Shown here in pieces: positions 38,201 through 52,300 of a DNA stretch of 64,000 nt. Every line of letters starts with the position of its first letter. Within the stretch, counting starts at the first letter, position 1. The translations under genes were made by a program, and so were the position numbers. Below the pieces are notes generated by a model, which searched no databases, was not told the origin of the DNA, and was given only the letters and a program-made list of their open reading frames with translations. The stretch comes from Acridotheres tristis (taxonomy: Eukaryota; Chordata; Aves; Passeriformes; Sturnidae), in assembly GCA_037013685.1 (NCBI GenBank), contig CM072919.1, positions 45,584,116 through 45,648,115 of the forward strand. Reading direction: 5' to 3'.

Positions 38201-38607
38201 CCACTACTGTAGTATATTATGTTGGGGGCAATTAATTTTAAAGGCCATTTGCAGCTTGCTGGATGATGCCTGCATCATTCTTATTATAAGCTTACTTAAA
38301 TAGCATTTTATTTCATAATTATGTTCAGTTTTATTCCTCTGTGGGCACCCCTGCTGTTGCTCCAATCCTCAGCTCTGGTGTTGTTCATGATTTCCTTCTT
38401 GTTGCTGGCATGACCAGTGCTACTGCCCTCGTCTGGTGTTGTGTTGCTGCCCCTGCTGAGGATGGAGTGGGAAGAGATATGGCAATGGCAGCAGCTGTGG
38501 AAGCAGTGGCAGTAGAAGTGCTGGGATGAGCCTCAGAGCAAGCAGTTTTGTTCCATGGCCCTGCAGCTTTCTGGACAGCTGGAGAGGCTTAGACAACCAC
38601 GGGTCAT

Positions 38608-38660
38608 TTCACAGATCACAGAATCCTTCCACTTGGAAAACACTTCAAAGATTATCACCA
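38608..38660 (-). mobile_element. Short CR1 fragment
   Basis: 'cacagatcacagaatc' followed by 'cacttggaaaacacttcaaagattatc' matches the antisense CR1 3' terminus (usually 'cacagaatcacagaatgg...ttggaaaagacctttaagatcatc'). Only about 50 bp is recognisable. Confidence 0.6.
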
Positions 38661-39824
38661 GTTTGATAGTTTTGTGGCTGAAGTGCTACTATTGAGTAAA
38701 CATTTTTGTTTTTCTTTTGTGTACAGAAAAAGGAGCTAATTTGTAATCAGGACAATAGAGTAACTCACAGTGGCTTAAAATTTAACACCTAGCTAAATCC
38801 AAATATCCTATTGTTTTTCTCTGCAGTCAGCATGTCTAGCAGCATCCAAAAACACTGACTGAAGCCAGTGAAATTACTAAGAAGTGAAATGACCTATTAC
38901 AGATGGCTAGCATTGAGATTATCTTTAAATTCATTGCTCATAGAAATATATATCTGAAAAAGAAATATCCTAGAAAGACAGGGTACTCTATAAGAAATTA
39001 GATCAATAAAATATTTAAGAAGGTATACACATTTCTGTAGCGTTTTCCCACTGCTTAAAAAGTGAAATGTAAATGTTGGTTAACAAATGTAAAAAGCTAC
39101 TACATCCCTTTTAAAGCTAAAAGGATGTTAAAGAAATAGAGTGACCCTTCCTGCACTCGTAGAACATCTGTGGATCTGGAATTTCCTGTTGTCTCTTGGT
39201 TTGTAATTTACCAAAGAGGTTTTGTTTCTTTTTCATAACCTTATCTGTCATGACAATTAGTTCTAAAATTAAATATATTTTTTAATGTAAATTAATTTAT
39301 TTTCTGACCTCTACTGTCCTATGAGCCTTAAAAAAATACATTTTATGGTTTATGGACTGAACTAGTAACCAAATGTCCAGCCAAGAAAAACAATTGCTTC
39401 TCATCTTTCATTAGCAAGTTTAAATGCTGGACAGGTACTTTTTGCATATGGGAAACCCAGCACTGTCACTGTGCATCAGGAAGTACAACAGGAAGTACTG
39501 CTACTGAGGTAGGTTACATTTACAATGAAACCACCAACAGGAAAAAGAAAATAGTATGGAATTGATTTCAATAGAGACAGATCTGGGATCAATCTTGTAA
39601 AGTTCTCTATAAAAGATGCCTCATGGAAAACTTGATGGGAAGTGAACCACATTTTGCAATATATAGCTCTTTTTTACCACTGCTTTATCAAGACCATGTT
39701 CATATTATAAAGAAATTGTCCTGATCTACTGATGATGACATTCCAGATGCAAAGTCATGGAAAAACTAAAAACAATGCAAGAATTATTTACCTCAGATTT
39801 GGCTTAGTTCTCAAATGTCTACAT

Positions 39825-40086
39825 ATCACAGAATCACAGAATGTTTTGGGTTATAAGAGACATTAAAGGTGATCTACTTCCTATTCACAGGGACACTAGA
39901 CCAGGTTGCTCAGTGCATTCAAACTGACCTTGAATAGTTTCAGGGGTGGGGCATCCACAGCTTCTCTGGGCAACTTGTTCCTGTGCCTCACCACCCTTGT
40001 AGTGATGAATTTTTTCCCCAATACCCGAACTATTTCTACCCTTTTTCAGTTTAAAGCCATTACTTGTTACCCTACCACTAGGTGGC
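39825..40086 (-). mobile_element. CR1 LINE 3' end
   Basis: It starts with 'atcacagaatcacagaatg', the reverse complement of the CR1 terminal repeat. It continues with 'gggacactagaccaggttgc', 'ggggtggggcatccacagct', 'tctctgggcaacttgttcct', 'gtgcctcaccacccttgtag' and 'cagtttaaagccatta'. These are the standard CR1 3' UTR blocks in order on the minus strand. It is truncated at its 5' side near 40086. Confidence 0.93.
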
Positions 40087-40216
40087 CTTTTTTCATGGTT
40101 GCCCTTGATTTTTTAAAAATTTGTTTAATTATTTAATATTAAAACTTATTTGCTGCCACGTTAATTCCTTCTTCTCTTAGGTTTTTTTTGTCTTTTTCTT
40201 CTGCTGTGTGAGTAAT

Positions 40217-40784
40217 TGTCATGGTTTAACCCAAGTTAATAGCCAAGCTCCACATAGCCACTTGCTCATTCCTTCACCAGCAGGACTGGGGAGAGAATTG
40301 GAAGAGTAAAAGCTAGAGAACTCATGTTTTGAGGTAAAAAGAGTTTAACAGGGAAAGCAAAAGTCACATACACAGATAAGGCAAAACAATTCATTCAGCC
40401 ACGGGCAGGCAGGTGTTCAGCCATCCCCAGGAGAGCAGAGCCCCATCACATGTAATGGTGACTTGGGAACATGCATACACCCCTTCCACCTTCTTTCCCT
40501 CACTTTATGTACTGACCATGATGCCATATCATCTGGAATGTCCCTGTGGTCAGTGTGGGTCACCTCTCCTGGCTGTGTCTTCTCCCAGCCTCCCATGCAC
40601 CCCCAGCTTCCTCATCAGCATGGAGAATGAAAAGCAGGAAAGGCCTTGGCTGTGTGTAAGCCCTGCTCAGCAGTAACAGAAACAACCCTGTATTATCAAC
40701 ACTTTGTTCAACACAAATCCAAAACAAAGCCTCATACTAGCCACTGGGAAGAAAATTAACTCTATCCCAACCAAAACCAGCACA
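40217..40784 (-). mobile_element. Solo LTR of an avian endogenous retrovirus (copy 3 of 3), with target duplication
   Basis: This 568-bp LTR on the minus strand begins TGTGCTGGTTTTGGTTGG and ends GGTTAAACCATGACA. It is flanked by a perfect 5-bp duplication GTAAT (40212-40216 and 40785-40789), so both boundaries are exact. It is the best preserved of three family members in the window. It has TG...CA ends and no internal coding sequence. Confidence 0.9.
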
Positions 40785-43700
40785 GTAATTCTTCCAGTTA
40801 ATGAATGGAACAAAGCCTGAAGAATACAAAGTACTGTTACCCAGCTGGAGTTAGGCAGGTTTTTGATCTCAATCCTTGTAGAAAACATCTGCAGACATAT
40901 TTCTTTACCCTGGATTTATAAATAAGATTGGGATTACCTTATATATCTGCACAAAAGATGGGATGAATCCTTATTCTGTTCAGCCTGTTCCTATGAGTGC
41001 TAGAGTTAATATTGAGCCTAGAAGGTCTTTGAACAAGTAATCAGTCATCATAACAAATTACAAGTGGGTAATATACATGACACAAATTATAGGCATCAAA
41101 CTTCCCAAAGGTATTGCAACTGCTGACAAGACTTCCCAACATTTATTACCAGATGGAGAGAGAAAGAGAGCTGGAAATAAGCAAACGTGAAACTATGTGA
41201 AAAATGAAATTAAGCTACATAGTGTTCTCTGAGGCTACTAGTATGTAAAGACAAAGGACAATGCAAAGCTTAAGACCATTTAAAGCAAGTGGAGTTAAAA
41301 TTACCCCTAGCATCTAGGCTGGCCTGCAGTCCTCTCGTGCACCACACTACAGCCAACTACTGTGGCTTTTGAAGCCAAAAATACATTACAGGTGGCCTCA
41401 ACAGTCCTGATGAGGTGATAGATGAGATGGTGTCCGAGACCAGTTTATTCCAGACAGCTTGTTCCTGTGTTCAGAAAAGGCTAATAAACGCATGACTGAA
41501 GAAATGTGAAAGGAAAACATGTTTGAACTAGAAGACACTTTATGATACAAAGTAAACTAGGGGAAAAGAGCTTGGTATGTTTGTGGGTTTGGGACTGTGT
41601 TTCCCCTGAGGACTGTCAGTTTAACCTTGAATTAGAGCCACTGAATGATGGACATAGGTAAATCAAGTTTCATACACTTTGTAGTTGGATGATCTGCAGT
41701 CCACTTGTTTCTACAACTTGGCCTCAAAAGTACAAGCTCTACTCAAGTGCTACCCAAAACTACCTGATTTTGAGCTGCTCAGTACATATCAGTTGCTTGA
41801 GGGAGGATCCAGATACAGGTGAGACAAGTAAATCCCTGTGGATGAGGCTAAAGGAGACTTTCTTTTGCATCAACACAGCTGGATTTCCTTAATATGCAAT
41901 CTTGAATGTCTACTCTGCGAACACATATTTACCTACAAATGTCCTTTTCAGGCTTTGAGCATTCAAATTTGTAGGTCCTCTTCCCTGGAAAGTGTGTGGC
42001 AGCAGCTTAGGCACACAGCACACTTCTGTCAGTCTTGTATGTGAAATCAAATGAAATAAAATAAAAAACAGTGCTGTGGGCATTGGGAAAGGTTTTATCT
42101 TCTTCCTGTTATTTTGTTCTTTTGAGGATTTCTTGACCAAAAATGTGGCCATCTCTGGCATTTGAAAAATTATGTCTTGTACAGTGCAATGAAACCTCTC
42201 TTTGTTGCCGAGGCATTGTGCCCGTTCTTTAATTTGTGTACATGTTTGCACAGGTATGTTTCTAACTAAACACATAGATTGCTGTGCAGGTCTACACTGA
42301 GTGAAGGCATAAGACTATATTAATTTTTAGAGTATGTTGTGAAAATTATGTATTATTGTATTTTTAAATGCCTGATTTTTAATTTTTATAAATGGTTGAC
42401 ATTGCAAAAAGTACTCATGTTCACATGTGATGCTACTTGATCCTGGAAGAATTAGGATGAATAGACAACTGTGCAATCCTTGTGGCAGTGCTACTGTCAG
42501 AGATTAGCAGCCTAGCAGAAGAAAGATAATATTGTGATATACAAATTAAAATATGTTTGGTGGTTTGGCTTGCCACCAGTAGATGGCTGTAACCCATCTC
42601 AACTTCTTCTATTTCTGTTGAATAAGAAGTATTTTAACACTTAAACTAACGGTTAAGATATCTAGAATTCTCTGATTTTTAAATGTAACAAGGTATGTGC
42701 TTTTTTGAGTGGAGATAAATGAAATCAGTCTTAACTATCATGCCAAGAGTAACTCAGCATCAATGCAGAAAAAATACAAAGCAGTTGTTCCCCAGCCTGA
42801 GGCCCTCCTGCTCATTAGAGTTGCAAGATGCACAAGATGTCCCCTGCTCACTCTCCCATCTGACTGCCTCCAGGGACACTGTGTGTTTCTCCAGTGCTCA
42901 CTGTGCCTGACTGGCCACCATCAAACTTGTGTGCAGCCCCAGAAGACCATTGTGCTGGGAAGCAGTCACCTCACCCAAAGCTAGAGGTTAAATCTGCAGG
43001 GCTGGCAGTAGCAGGAAGGATAGGGCAGTGTTGCCCATATCCCTCAGTCCTGCTTTGCTATGACAGTGCATTTCCATATCTATATGTGATAAGAAGGAAT
43101 TTTGAGACCCAGGTCTCTCGGACTGATTCAAGTCTTTTCTGGGGCTGGTTTTGTGCTCTTGTAATTCATTAACCTTGGAGTGATATCTTAAAATCACCCT
43201 TGTGCTGAGGTTACAGAGGACAGAATTGTTTCCTTGCAGTATAAGAACATAAGGTAGTTTGATCTCCATTTACTGCATGTGAAGAATCCAGAATCTATTC
43301 TAATACTAGTTATAGTGACTGTATGTGTCATGACAAAAATGTCTGGATTACAGTATCTCAAATTGCTGTAGCCAGCAGGACATGTGCTCCCAAATAAAGA
43401 AAACGTTCTTAGCTGTCTGGTAGTAATAAACCCAAAAACTCAATTTATTTTACTTTTAGTCCCAAAGAACAGACCAGGTGAAAGTGTGATACTTAAGTAC
43501 CAGAGGACTTCTCTTATGGTATAGACAAGATAATGGAGGATTTGTGAGAAAACACACGGATAAGACTTCGTGCAAGAGGCATGTCATTGTTTAACATGAT
43601 TGATGTGTGATGCTTAACTTCCTGTTATTTCAACTTTCAGATGGAAATCAGCATCCTGATCTGCACTAATCTGTTTGTGGAGCTATCTCAGACTTCTTTG

Positions 43701-46700
43701 TTTAATAGAAAGTGTGGCTGGGCTTGTTTCAGAATTAGATGCTAAAAAATGTAAAGGCATTATTACATTGGATTAATTTTCCACAAGGAAAGATTTTCCC
43801 AAATAGTTGTTCCATTTCAGATAAGCTAGAAATTTTACTTTCCAAGGAGGAGAAGCCCTTGGTGCCAGTAAAAAAAAAGATTTTATTTCCATTTACCTCC
43901 AAATCTTTTGACACTGACTGATGTCATTTATACTGAATGCATACATACTGCTTTGGCTTTAAGAGGCGATTGTGTTAGTTGTTCTGGCGAGGTTAGTGGA
44001 AATATTTTAACTTCATTGTATTTTAGTTTTTTAGCTATGTGCTGATTTTAGTTCCTTAGAGTGATTTTTGTTTAGCGCTTCTGGTTTTGCCTTGGAGGTG
44101 GAGGTTTGCACCTTCTAATGGGGACTGCCATCTCCATAAGAAAAATCACTCAGATCTTGTAAGGTATCATTCAAAATGGTATTTCTTAACAAGACACTCC
44201 ACAGCCCCTGTTTATGACAGAGAGAGCAAGCAAGTCACCCCTGACGGTCATTCAAGGTGTTGTGGGATTTCCTAATGAAAAAACAAATCTATTCATAACT
44301 TTTACTGTCAAAATAGAAAGACATTCTCCACAATTAATTGTGTCCTGTTAAAGAGAGGGTTTTACCCACAGTGCTGCGTGGGAGCTGCCCACAGGCTCCT
44401 CCAGCACCATGCAAAGGCTGTGGTGGAGGAAGGTGTGTGGTACGGTGTGACATGGCACAGTGTGGCTCAGCACAGCCTGGCCACCAGCCTGGCATGCAGC
44501 ACCTGCCCAGCGGAGCTGTGAATCACTGCCTCCTAAGTGTGCAGTGGTCTCCCAGTCAAAACCTGCAGTTTCTCACGAGTACAATATTAAGTCATATAAA
44601 ATGCTTCAGCAATGCTGTGGTGGATAGGATGGGTACAGACAGAATGGACAACTTTTTAAAATGTCAAAACTTCACTGGAACAGTTTCTTCCACCATATCC
44701 TGCTGTTTTACTGTCATTACCTGTTGGAGAAGATGAAGCCAGAAAACCTTATAAATATGATTGCCTGGCAAAAGATTTTGAGAATATGGAAACTATAAGC
44801 GAGACTGAAATGAAAGCCATCTTCGAGATACCAAACCTTAGTTACTGAACAACTAGAAAACAATAGTATGGCCAGCTGAAAGTAATCCTGTCTTGATTGA
44901 ACAATCCCCTCTGCTTGCAGACAGGTCTAAAGGGCAGAGAAGACACTACTAGCTTGGTAAAGGGGGTCCAAACAGTAGTTTCTAGGGTTTAAAGTGCAAC
45001 ACAGTATGGTAATGTAGTGATTCTTATAGGCTGTATGTAAATGCTATAGGATTTGTATCTTGTATTAGGTTGGTTAGTGAAAATCAGAATATTCAACACA
45101 GAAGAAGATTTATTGTATTGTAACGGGAACAATTAGTGAGGTCACTCTCTTACTTTACTCGCTTACCTCTCTTACCGTTGTCACGCCTCTTATGCTCTTA
45201 CTTCTTACCTCTTACCCCTTGCTCTCTCTTTACTCTTTTCACTCTTGCCCTCCTGCTCTCATAGGCCTACTTCAAGCTACGGCTGGCAGCTCCAAGCAGG
45301 GCCTTCTACCCACGCCCTTTGCAATAAACCACAAGTTCCAACACCTGGCTTTAGAGATCTCTCCATCAGTCCTGACAGTCCTGACCACCCTCAGCTCTTA
45401 CAATTACTAGTTTTTCTATTCCTTCCTTTTGTCAGCCTTCCTGTTTTCCTATTTTGGGGTTGTTGGGGTTTTTTCTATTTTTCTAGTTCTAATCTGTTCA
45501 CTATTTTGTTACACATTATTTTCTCATTCTATTTTTCTCAGTATAACAAATATATTCTTCATCTCACTTGCCTTTTAGTGCAGTACTCTGTGATTTTTTT
45601 TAATGCACTTTCTTTTGAGGAAGTGATCTGTCTTCCTATTTGTTTACATTAACTTGCCACAGTAGGGCATTTGGATAAAGTTACACTGAAATCAATAACC
45701 CTATGATATTTTGCTGCCTTATGCTTCTTCTGGATAAACTAATATTTAACTCTAGTAAAAAGTCATACTGAGAATTTTTTTTCTTTTTTTCCCCCATTTT
45801 TGTCCACTCAGTGTGTGTCCACTGCCAGGACTCCAGAAAAAGTGAACAGATCTATGCTGTTTTCTTTTCTATACAGTTGTGTTCCCAAGGTTTACATGGG
45901 CTTCCCTAGACACTTCACTACTTCACAGCTAGCAGTGAATCCTCTGTCCCTTCTTACCATCTCCCTACTATATGGGAAAAAGCAATACTTTAGATAAGCA
46001 GAGTCTCATCACTGGTTCTTTTCCCAGCTTATTTTAAGACATTTTTTGTCTCTAAGCTAATGTAGATAATTTCAATTTCCCTAGAAGTCACTGTGTTTTG
46101 CAAGCTTCTGCTGAGGTTCTCTGTCCAACAAAAAATTTACTGTATGAACCTTCATAAAATACACTGTAGAGCCACAGGAATTAGATTGCAGCGGAGCCCC
46201 AAATCTGCCCAGCAACTGGACTCCCTTATGGCAGAAATAATGTGATAATGTGGGCTGAGCAGCTCTGAAAACAGGATCTGCATATTGAACTGTAGCACTG
46301 GAATCGATTCTGTGAGAAAAAATGCTAAGGGCCTCTTGACATATACTTAAGTGTTATTTGAGAGTGTTTATCCAACAGCCTAATCCTTTTTTTTCAGCTT
46401 TTCATTTAACACCAAGTCTGAAATCTTATTCTACCATTTTTATTTTGCCATTTTAAAAAGAAAATCTTTTATCTGGTAATTAGAGATGTTTAAAAGGAAG
46501 GGTAGTGAAGGTTGTTTTTACTTCTCCGGCTGAGGTTTATTTGCATAAGCCTTTTGAGGTTGATAAACTTTCCTTTCTGAAACTATGCAGAGTCCAGGCT
46601 CCTTGCAATGCTTTGTTGTGTTTTCCTGACTTCTCCTGCCTGGCATTCTTCAGATGTCAGTTCTTGAGACTTACCATCACTCTGAGCCACCCACCCAGAT

Positions 46701-48965
46701 TAGCAGTGGGCCTCAGATATTGATTGGTTTGCACCACAACCTCAAAGAAAGATAAAAAGGAATGCGGTATCAGACAAGCACAGTGACACTTCCTCCTTGG
46801 CAGTTACAAAGTGTAAATAGCATGCAGTATCTGCACAGAGATCTGCAAACATCAGTGAAGATGTACACACTGGGCTGCATTTTAAATGTTTTCCCAAAGG
46901 GATGTTGGCATTATGTACCTGATTTCCTATCTGAGATTACGCACAAAGCTAAGTAAATACCATGAACAACCCGCACAGGGAATTAACAACTGCATGGGAC
47001 TGGCCAAGGCAGTGGATAGTATGGAGAAAGTTTTGTCTTTAACCCACTTGCAATTATAGAACTGCTGACTTCTTCAGAGAAGAGATTGAATTCTTGTGTA
47101 GACAGCAACGTGTATTTCTCATTCTTTCAAAAAATGAGTGTGTGTGTTGTTCTCACACAGGGAGGGGAAGAAAAGGAAAGCCTTCTGAGCGTGCCTACAT
47201 CATATGTCTTTGTTCAGACTTAAAAACTAATCAGTTGCTGGGCTGTGCAGCATGGGCCAAGCCAGATGGAAGATGTATAAATGCATATGTTTAATTGAAG
47301 GATCAAAGATCAAAGATAAGATGGTGATGGAAACAAGATGCCTCTAACTTGAGATGTAGTGGGGAATTGACATAATTTTGAACATAATTATTCAGTGTAC
47401 CACACTAGGTGCTTTCAATTATTTTTAAGAATTGGCCTAGGCTAGCAGCATGAAATATGAGTTGTATCCTAGTCCTTTCCTACAGTTTTGGCAATACCAA
47501 ATATGGGAATGAAAATTAGAGCCAGTGCTGTTAATGTTAAAAAACCATTTCATGGTCACTTTTTGTTGCTGATATTTTTCCTTCCATTACTTTTGCCAAC
47601 ATATGACACAGAGCACTCAGCAGAAACTGAAATAATTTTTGTAGAGTTATTTTTCCTTTTTTTCCCCAGCAATTAAAGAGAGTATCACTTAACAAACATT
47701 AACCAAATACTGTCTTCTGCCAAAAGCCATTTATACTACTATAACCTCAATATCTTTATATAAATAATAATACCACTGTTGATATATTCTGATGTACAAA
47801 CTTTAAGACAAGATTTTCCTTGGGATTGTTAGACTATATATCAGATAGTAAGTTCCCATCAAAGGCCTCTATAATGTGGTTTCTCAGTCTAAACTATTTT
47901 ATGTATCAGCTCTGTCCAAAGAGATGAGAAGCTACACAATCAAACATATATCTAGTCTTCTTTACAGTTGTTTTTAAAAGTATCACACAAGTCCAGACAT
48001 AGAGATCTTCTGGATCAGGATGGAGTGCACATGAAAATAATTACACAGAACAGATTTTCTTTCTTACAGCTCATTATCGTAGCTACTTCATCATTATAGC
48101 TTCTAAACAGTATTTAAGTAGCCAAAAGCCAAATACCTTCTTAGAGACATACATAGAAGAAGATTGACTTGCTTGTGCACATTCTTCTTTGTGTCCAAAG
48201 TCAGATTTGTACAAGTGAAGACTCATTTTCTATCTAACTGCACTCCAAGAAAAAGCGAGGAAATATTTCCTATCATCCCATTGTTGTATCTCACAAACGG
48301 ATTAGCTTGTAACTTCATTTGGTGGTGTGAGCAAAGACAGGTGGTGGTCACAACAGAACCAGAAAGTGCTCAGTGTTTTCATTGTTCAAAAAATGCCCTG
48401 CTATTCCCACCTTCATCTGGACTATGTGAGCCTCTGCAATGTGACTGCCGGTAATGGGGAGATACCATCACATTACATGCAGCAAGCCCCCTGGCCCCCT
48501 CAGAGTGAGACTGTCATTCATGTAAGCATCATTTGACCAAATTTAGTCTCAGACACATAAGGCAGTATTCCTACAAAAGGAATACTAAGTTAAAAATAAG
48601 ACAGCAGGTGGGGACTGTGCTGGGACGTTTTGGCTACTAATACTTGTGGGGTGACAAAGTGGATATGTGCAACATGGGAAAACGAGTTACAGCAAACCTC
48701 TGGTATTGCATATCATTGAAAACATTTGGTTTGTAACTAATGGGTTATCTGACTCTGGAAGTATTTTTCTTCAGTTCTTGCTTCTCTGGAGTGGTTTTAT
48801 AACTGTATAACTACTGGAAGAATATAGGAAAACAGTTATATGGAATGATGTGGAGTGCAGCAGGTCTCCAAACTCAACCCGCTGCCCAAAGCAGGCTTAG
48901 CTGTGGGGTCAGACATGGTGGCTCAGGGCTTTGTGTCACTGGGGTTTGAACTCCGTTAAGGACAG
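40785..48965. other. Noncoding stretch
   Basis: About 8 kb without a recognised gene. The 45061-45410 part looks LTR-like and is listed separately. GC-richer patches near 42780-43020 and 44340-44540 give longer open frames but no protein family that I can name. Confidence 0.55.
45061..45410 (+). mobile_element. Possible degraded LTR
   Basis: The block begins TGTATTAGGTTGG, runs through a long pyrimidine tract with repeated CTTAC(C)TCTT motifs, and then has GCAATAAACC, a poly-A-signal context typical of an LTR R region. It ends near CTCTTACA. There is no proven duplication and no second copy in the window, so this is a shape-based guess. Confidence 0.35.
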
Positions 48966-49300
48966 AGCTGGAACAGCCTCTCCAGGTAGCCTATCCCAGT
49001 GTTCAGTTACCCTGCCATGGAAATTCCTGAGGCCTGCTTTCTCTAGCTGAAAACTCTCTTGTTTCTACTTGTGGCAACCATTGTCAAAAAAGCCTCGCCC
49101 CCAGTAACTTCCCTGTAGGCAGAGCTCCTCGAAGCTGTCCTTCTCCAGTCCAGCTTTGCTGCCTTTCCTCACAGTGTCTGCTGAAGTCTTGCTCGTGTAC
49201 AACCAGGCCAGCATCATCTACTGCTCTAGCCTCATCCACAAACCCAATCACTTTGTCACAGATGATCATCCATCGGATCAGGCATCACTTAGCCAGTCTC
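48966..49300 (-). mobile_element. Probable old CR1 LINE remnant
   Basis: 48966-49075 resembles antisense CR1 3' UTR ('gctggaacagcctctccagg', 'cctatcccagtgttcag'). On the minus strand, 49084-49275 reads as a decayed relative of the CR1 reverse-transcriptase segment: 'gacaaagtgattgggtttgt', 'ggatgaggctagagcagtag', then 'acttcagcagacactgtg'. The distance between these blocks is much shorter than in an intact element, so internal deletion is likely. Confidence 0.45.
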
Positions 49301-52300
49301 CATCTTCTGCCTTGTGTGCTTGTACTTGCCTAAGAGCTCTTGCTTCACAGATGCTTTCCCCAGAAACTCAAAATGATACATTCAGGCTGTAGTTCCTCAG
49401 ACTGTTCCAATTGTCCTTCCTTTAGGTGGATACAACATTTATTTTACTTTGGCCATTTGGGGCTTTCTCCCGTCTCTATGATTCGTCACAGCTGAAGGAG
49501 AGCAGCCTTTTGAGGACAGCAGATAGCATCCTCAGCACCCTTGGGTGCAGACCAGCTGGACTCTTAGGTATGGGTCAGTTGACAGCTCACTTGAAAGCCA
49601 CCAAGCACCTCATCATCCATCACTAAGTCACTGCTGTCCCTCCAGCTGCTGGTTCAAATTTGCTTTTTAAACTCCACTGGCTGTAAAGCAACTGGTGACT
49701 GTAGCATCTCGGACAGAGCTACATGAAGTGTTCTGATGTTTTAATGGTCATTCTGTTCTGCTGTAACTGTCAATTTCCAATGTTTTCTGCTTTTAGCATA
49801 TTTTCAATTTTTTTGACACACTGTTCCAGTCTGTGCCATTCTTCTTAGGATGGTGAAAGTAGCTTTGTGGAGGACTTCCCCACGTTCAAAAAATTTCCAT
49901 GTGTGACTATTTTCATGCTAGAAAGACTCTTAGTTGATAGAAATAGATTTGCGTTCTCATAGTTTCATCCAAATTAACTGAAGTACATGAACTACATGGC
50001 TGCACTGCCAGTCTGGCAGATTTAGAATTTTCTGAAGATTCTTCAGGCTACTAGTAAAAATACAATCTTCAAAGGTCATGAAAGGCAAAAGTCCTCTATA
50101 CTGACTGCAGATTTTGATACATTAATAGGTAAAAGCAACGTGATTTCAAAAATAAAACCCTAGCAGAATGTAGTTTGCCAATTAAAAGGCAGACATACAA
50201 AAGCAATTACTCTTAAGAGGGTTTGAGATGCTGAATTTACAAAAAAATTAAGCTAAAAAATAGCTACCAAGTTGAGAAACAGTCATCCCTCACACGCTAG
50301 TAGTTTCCCTGAAACTTCACCTTGTACCTTGGCAAGCTGAAGTAACGTTTAGAAGGTCTATTAGTGTTTCTTTCACATGTGCCCTCTCTTCACAGATCAT
50401 GGCAGGAGGAGAAAAGAAGGTAGGAAACTCTGAACCAAGGAGGAAAGGGTGAGAGAAGTCTTGTGTTTTAAGGAAGGAGAAAGCCCATGAGACTGGAGAT
50501 ATTGAGACTGGAAGAACAGACCTCCTTTTCTATGCCATCAGTTACACAAGCAGGCAGAAAAGTTTAAAAAGCAGCAAAGAAAAATGCTTTGAGTAAATGC
50601 TGTGAAAACAAAGTGGAGTTTCTCTTTGGCCCTTCTGAATTTGGTCACTTGAAGAGAACAAGAGCATTCCAAAGATCTGTTGCCCTAGGGAGCAGGGGCA
50701 TTATCTCAGTGAAATATTTTGTTTACTGCATTTCCTGGCATAGCAGCTATTTAAATTAAATTTATTGAGGAGGGAGGAAGAAGAGAGGGAGGGAAGAGTA
50801 TGTGTGGTACTTGTATTTTGTCTCCTATTAGAAATGCTTGAAGAAGATATAAATTAACAGTGTAGTCTGGATATTTATTTTTTCATTGCTCTCTCATTGC
50901 TGTCTCATTGTTAAGGATTTATATATCTCACAGCAGCAGCTGCTCAGTGCTACTGTGCCAGAGGCACAGCAGAAAGAATAAATGCTTTTGGTCTCACTGT
51001 CCCAATATAAGTTCACCCGGGTTTGCTCTGGTGAAAAAGCAAATCCCCTCTGCTCTGGGGGGGCCCCTGTAGCAACAGGAATTGAATGTGCCAGGATGCA
51101 AGGCTTACAAGTGTCTTGTATGTTAACTCTCAGGAGCACCTCCTTGTTCTGCATGCCCAGCAAAGACATGCCATGTGGGTAACATCACTGCTTGATATGT
51201 TGTTAAAAACAGGTTTGCTATTTTTGCAGGACTTGAAAAGGCTTAGAGGGTGGTGTGGACTAACTCAAATTAAGGTCAACAGCATTTCAACTCCTGCTCA
51301 TACATGACGTATTACAAAATCATCCTAATCCAGTGATTCAAAGGGGTAATTAAGATTTAACTTCCTGGTGAAAGCAACATGTTTAACTAACAACAGTCTG
51401 TTGTTAGTTGAACATTATCTACAGACATGTTATGTGCACTCTTCTAATACATTTTCCATACTAACATGATTTCACATTGACACTGGGAAATCTCTATTTC
51501 CAGCATCACTAATGCAATTCACACAGCTTTTTCCAAAACATACTAAAGACTCACTCATAACTGTTGATGCTAAGCTTGCAGTTTTCATTTTCCCTGTCAC
51601 ACACCTGTCAGTAAATTACACTTTGAAGCCTTTTGGTCATTTCTGCTTCCCACCCCCATGCGTAGCAAAGGCAAGTTGTCTGAAAGGAAAAAAGATAAAG
51701 GGTTTTGATTGTAGACAAACTAACTTCATCCTAGATATTGAAGATTTTAGTAATTAAACCTCTTCTGCTAAAAGATTCCTGAAATATTACTTGTTTAAAT
51801 GAGCAAAAGAAGGCGGTCATGTCCCTGATATTTTTTTTTTAAATTAAGATATGCAAGATTAGTATGTTTTCATGGCACAGAATAAAATTAGTTGCATGTG
51901 ACTAGATCTCCCAGAAGGCCTAGGTTTCCAAGTCCAGAGGAAATACTTCTTAAAAAATGCAGCTAGATCTGTATCTGTCAGAAAAAGTTTCATCATCCAC
52001 ATCTTGGAGTATGTGACATGGGTTTTAAAAGATAGCATCTGCTCAAGGCCCATCCTGACATGTTCTTAGCAGATTTTTTTTTTTAATCTTTTGCAAAACT
52101 TAATGGCTTTCTTAGGAAACTTCAAAAGCTTCAGGTTTTTTGAAGAAAGCAATATATTTTTAAATATTCTGGTTTACTTCAAGGATCTGGTTGTGTTCTT
52201 AACTTATTCTCGTCAAGCTCTCTTATAGATACAGAAAACAGACAAACTAAAACAAATGCTAGATGCTAGAAGAATGCAACCATGTTTAAGACTCCAACAG

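Larger units (their letters stand above)
31931..38607. other. Noncoding stretch
   Basis: No recognised gene. It contains an (ACT)n microsatellite at about 32566-32592, a poly-T run at about 35221-35239, and a minus-strand exon-like signal at 32346-32425 (see findings). Nothing else is supported. Confidence 0.55.

Noticed and set aside
38341..38529. 62-codon + strand frame rich in Ala, Val and Gly
   Set aside because: It comes from GC-rich low-complexity sequence and starts without ATG. No domain is recognisable.
41910..42275. 121-codon minus-strand frame
   Set aside because: No good acceptor or donor borders it and no family is recognised. Its length is within chance for AT-rich DNA.
45245..45652. 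135-codon + strand frame
   Set aside because: It spans a pyrimidine-rich, possibly LTR-derived region; the hydrophobic tail is a translation of T-rich sequence.
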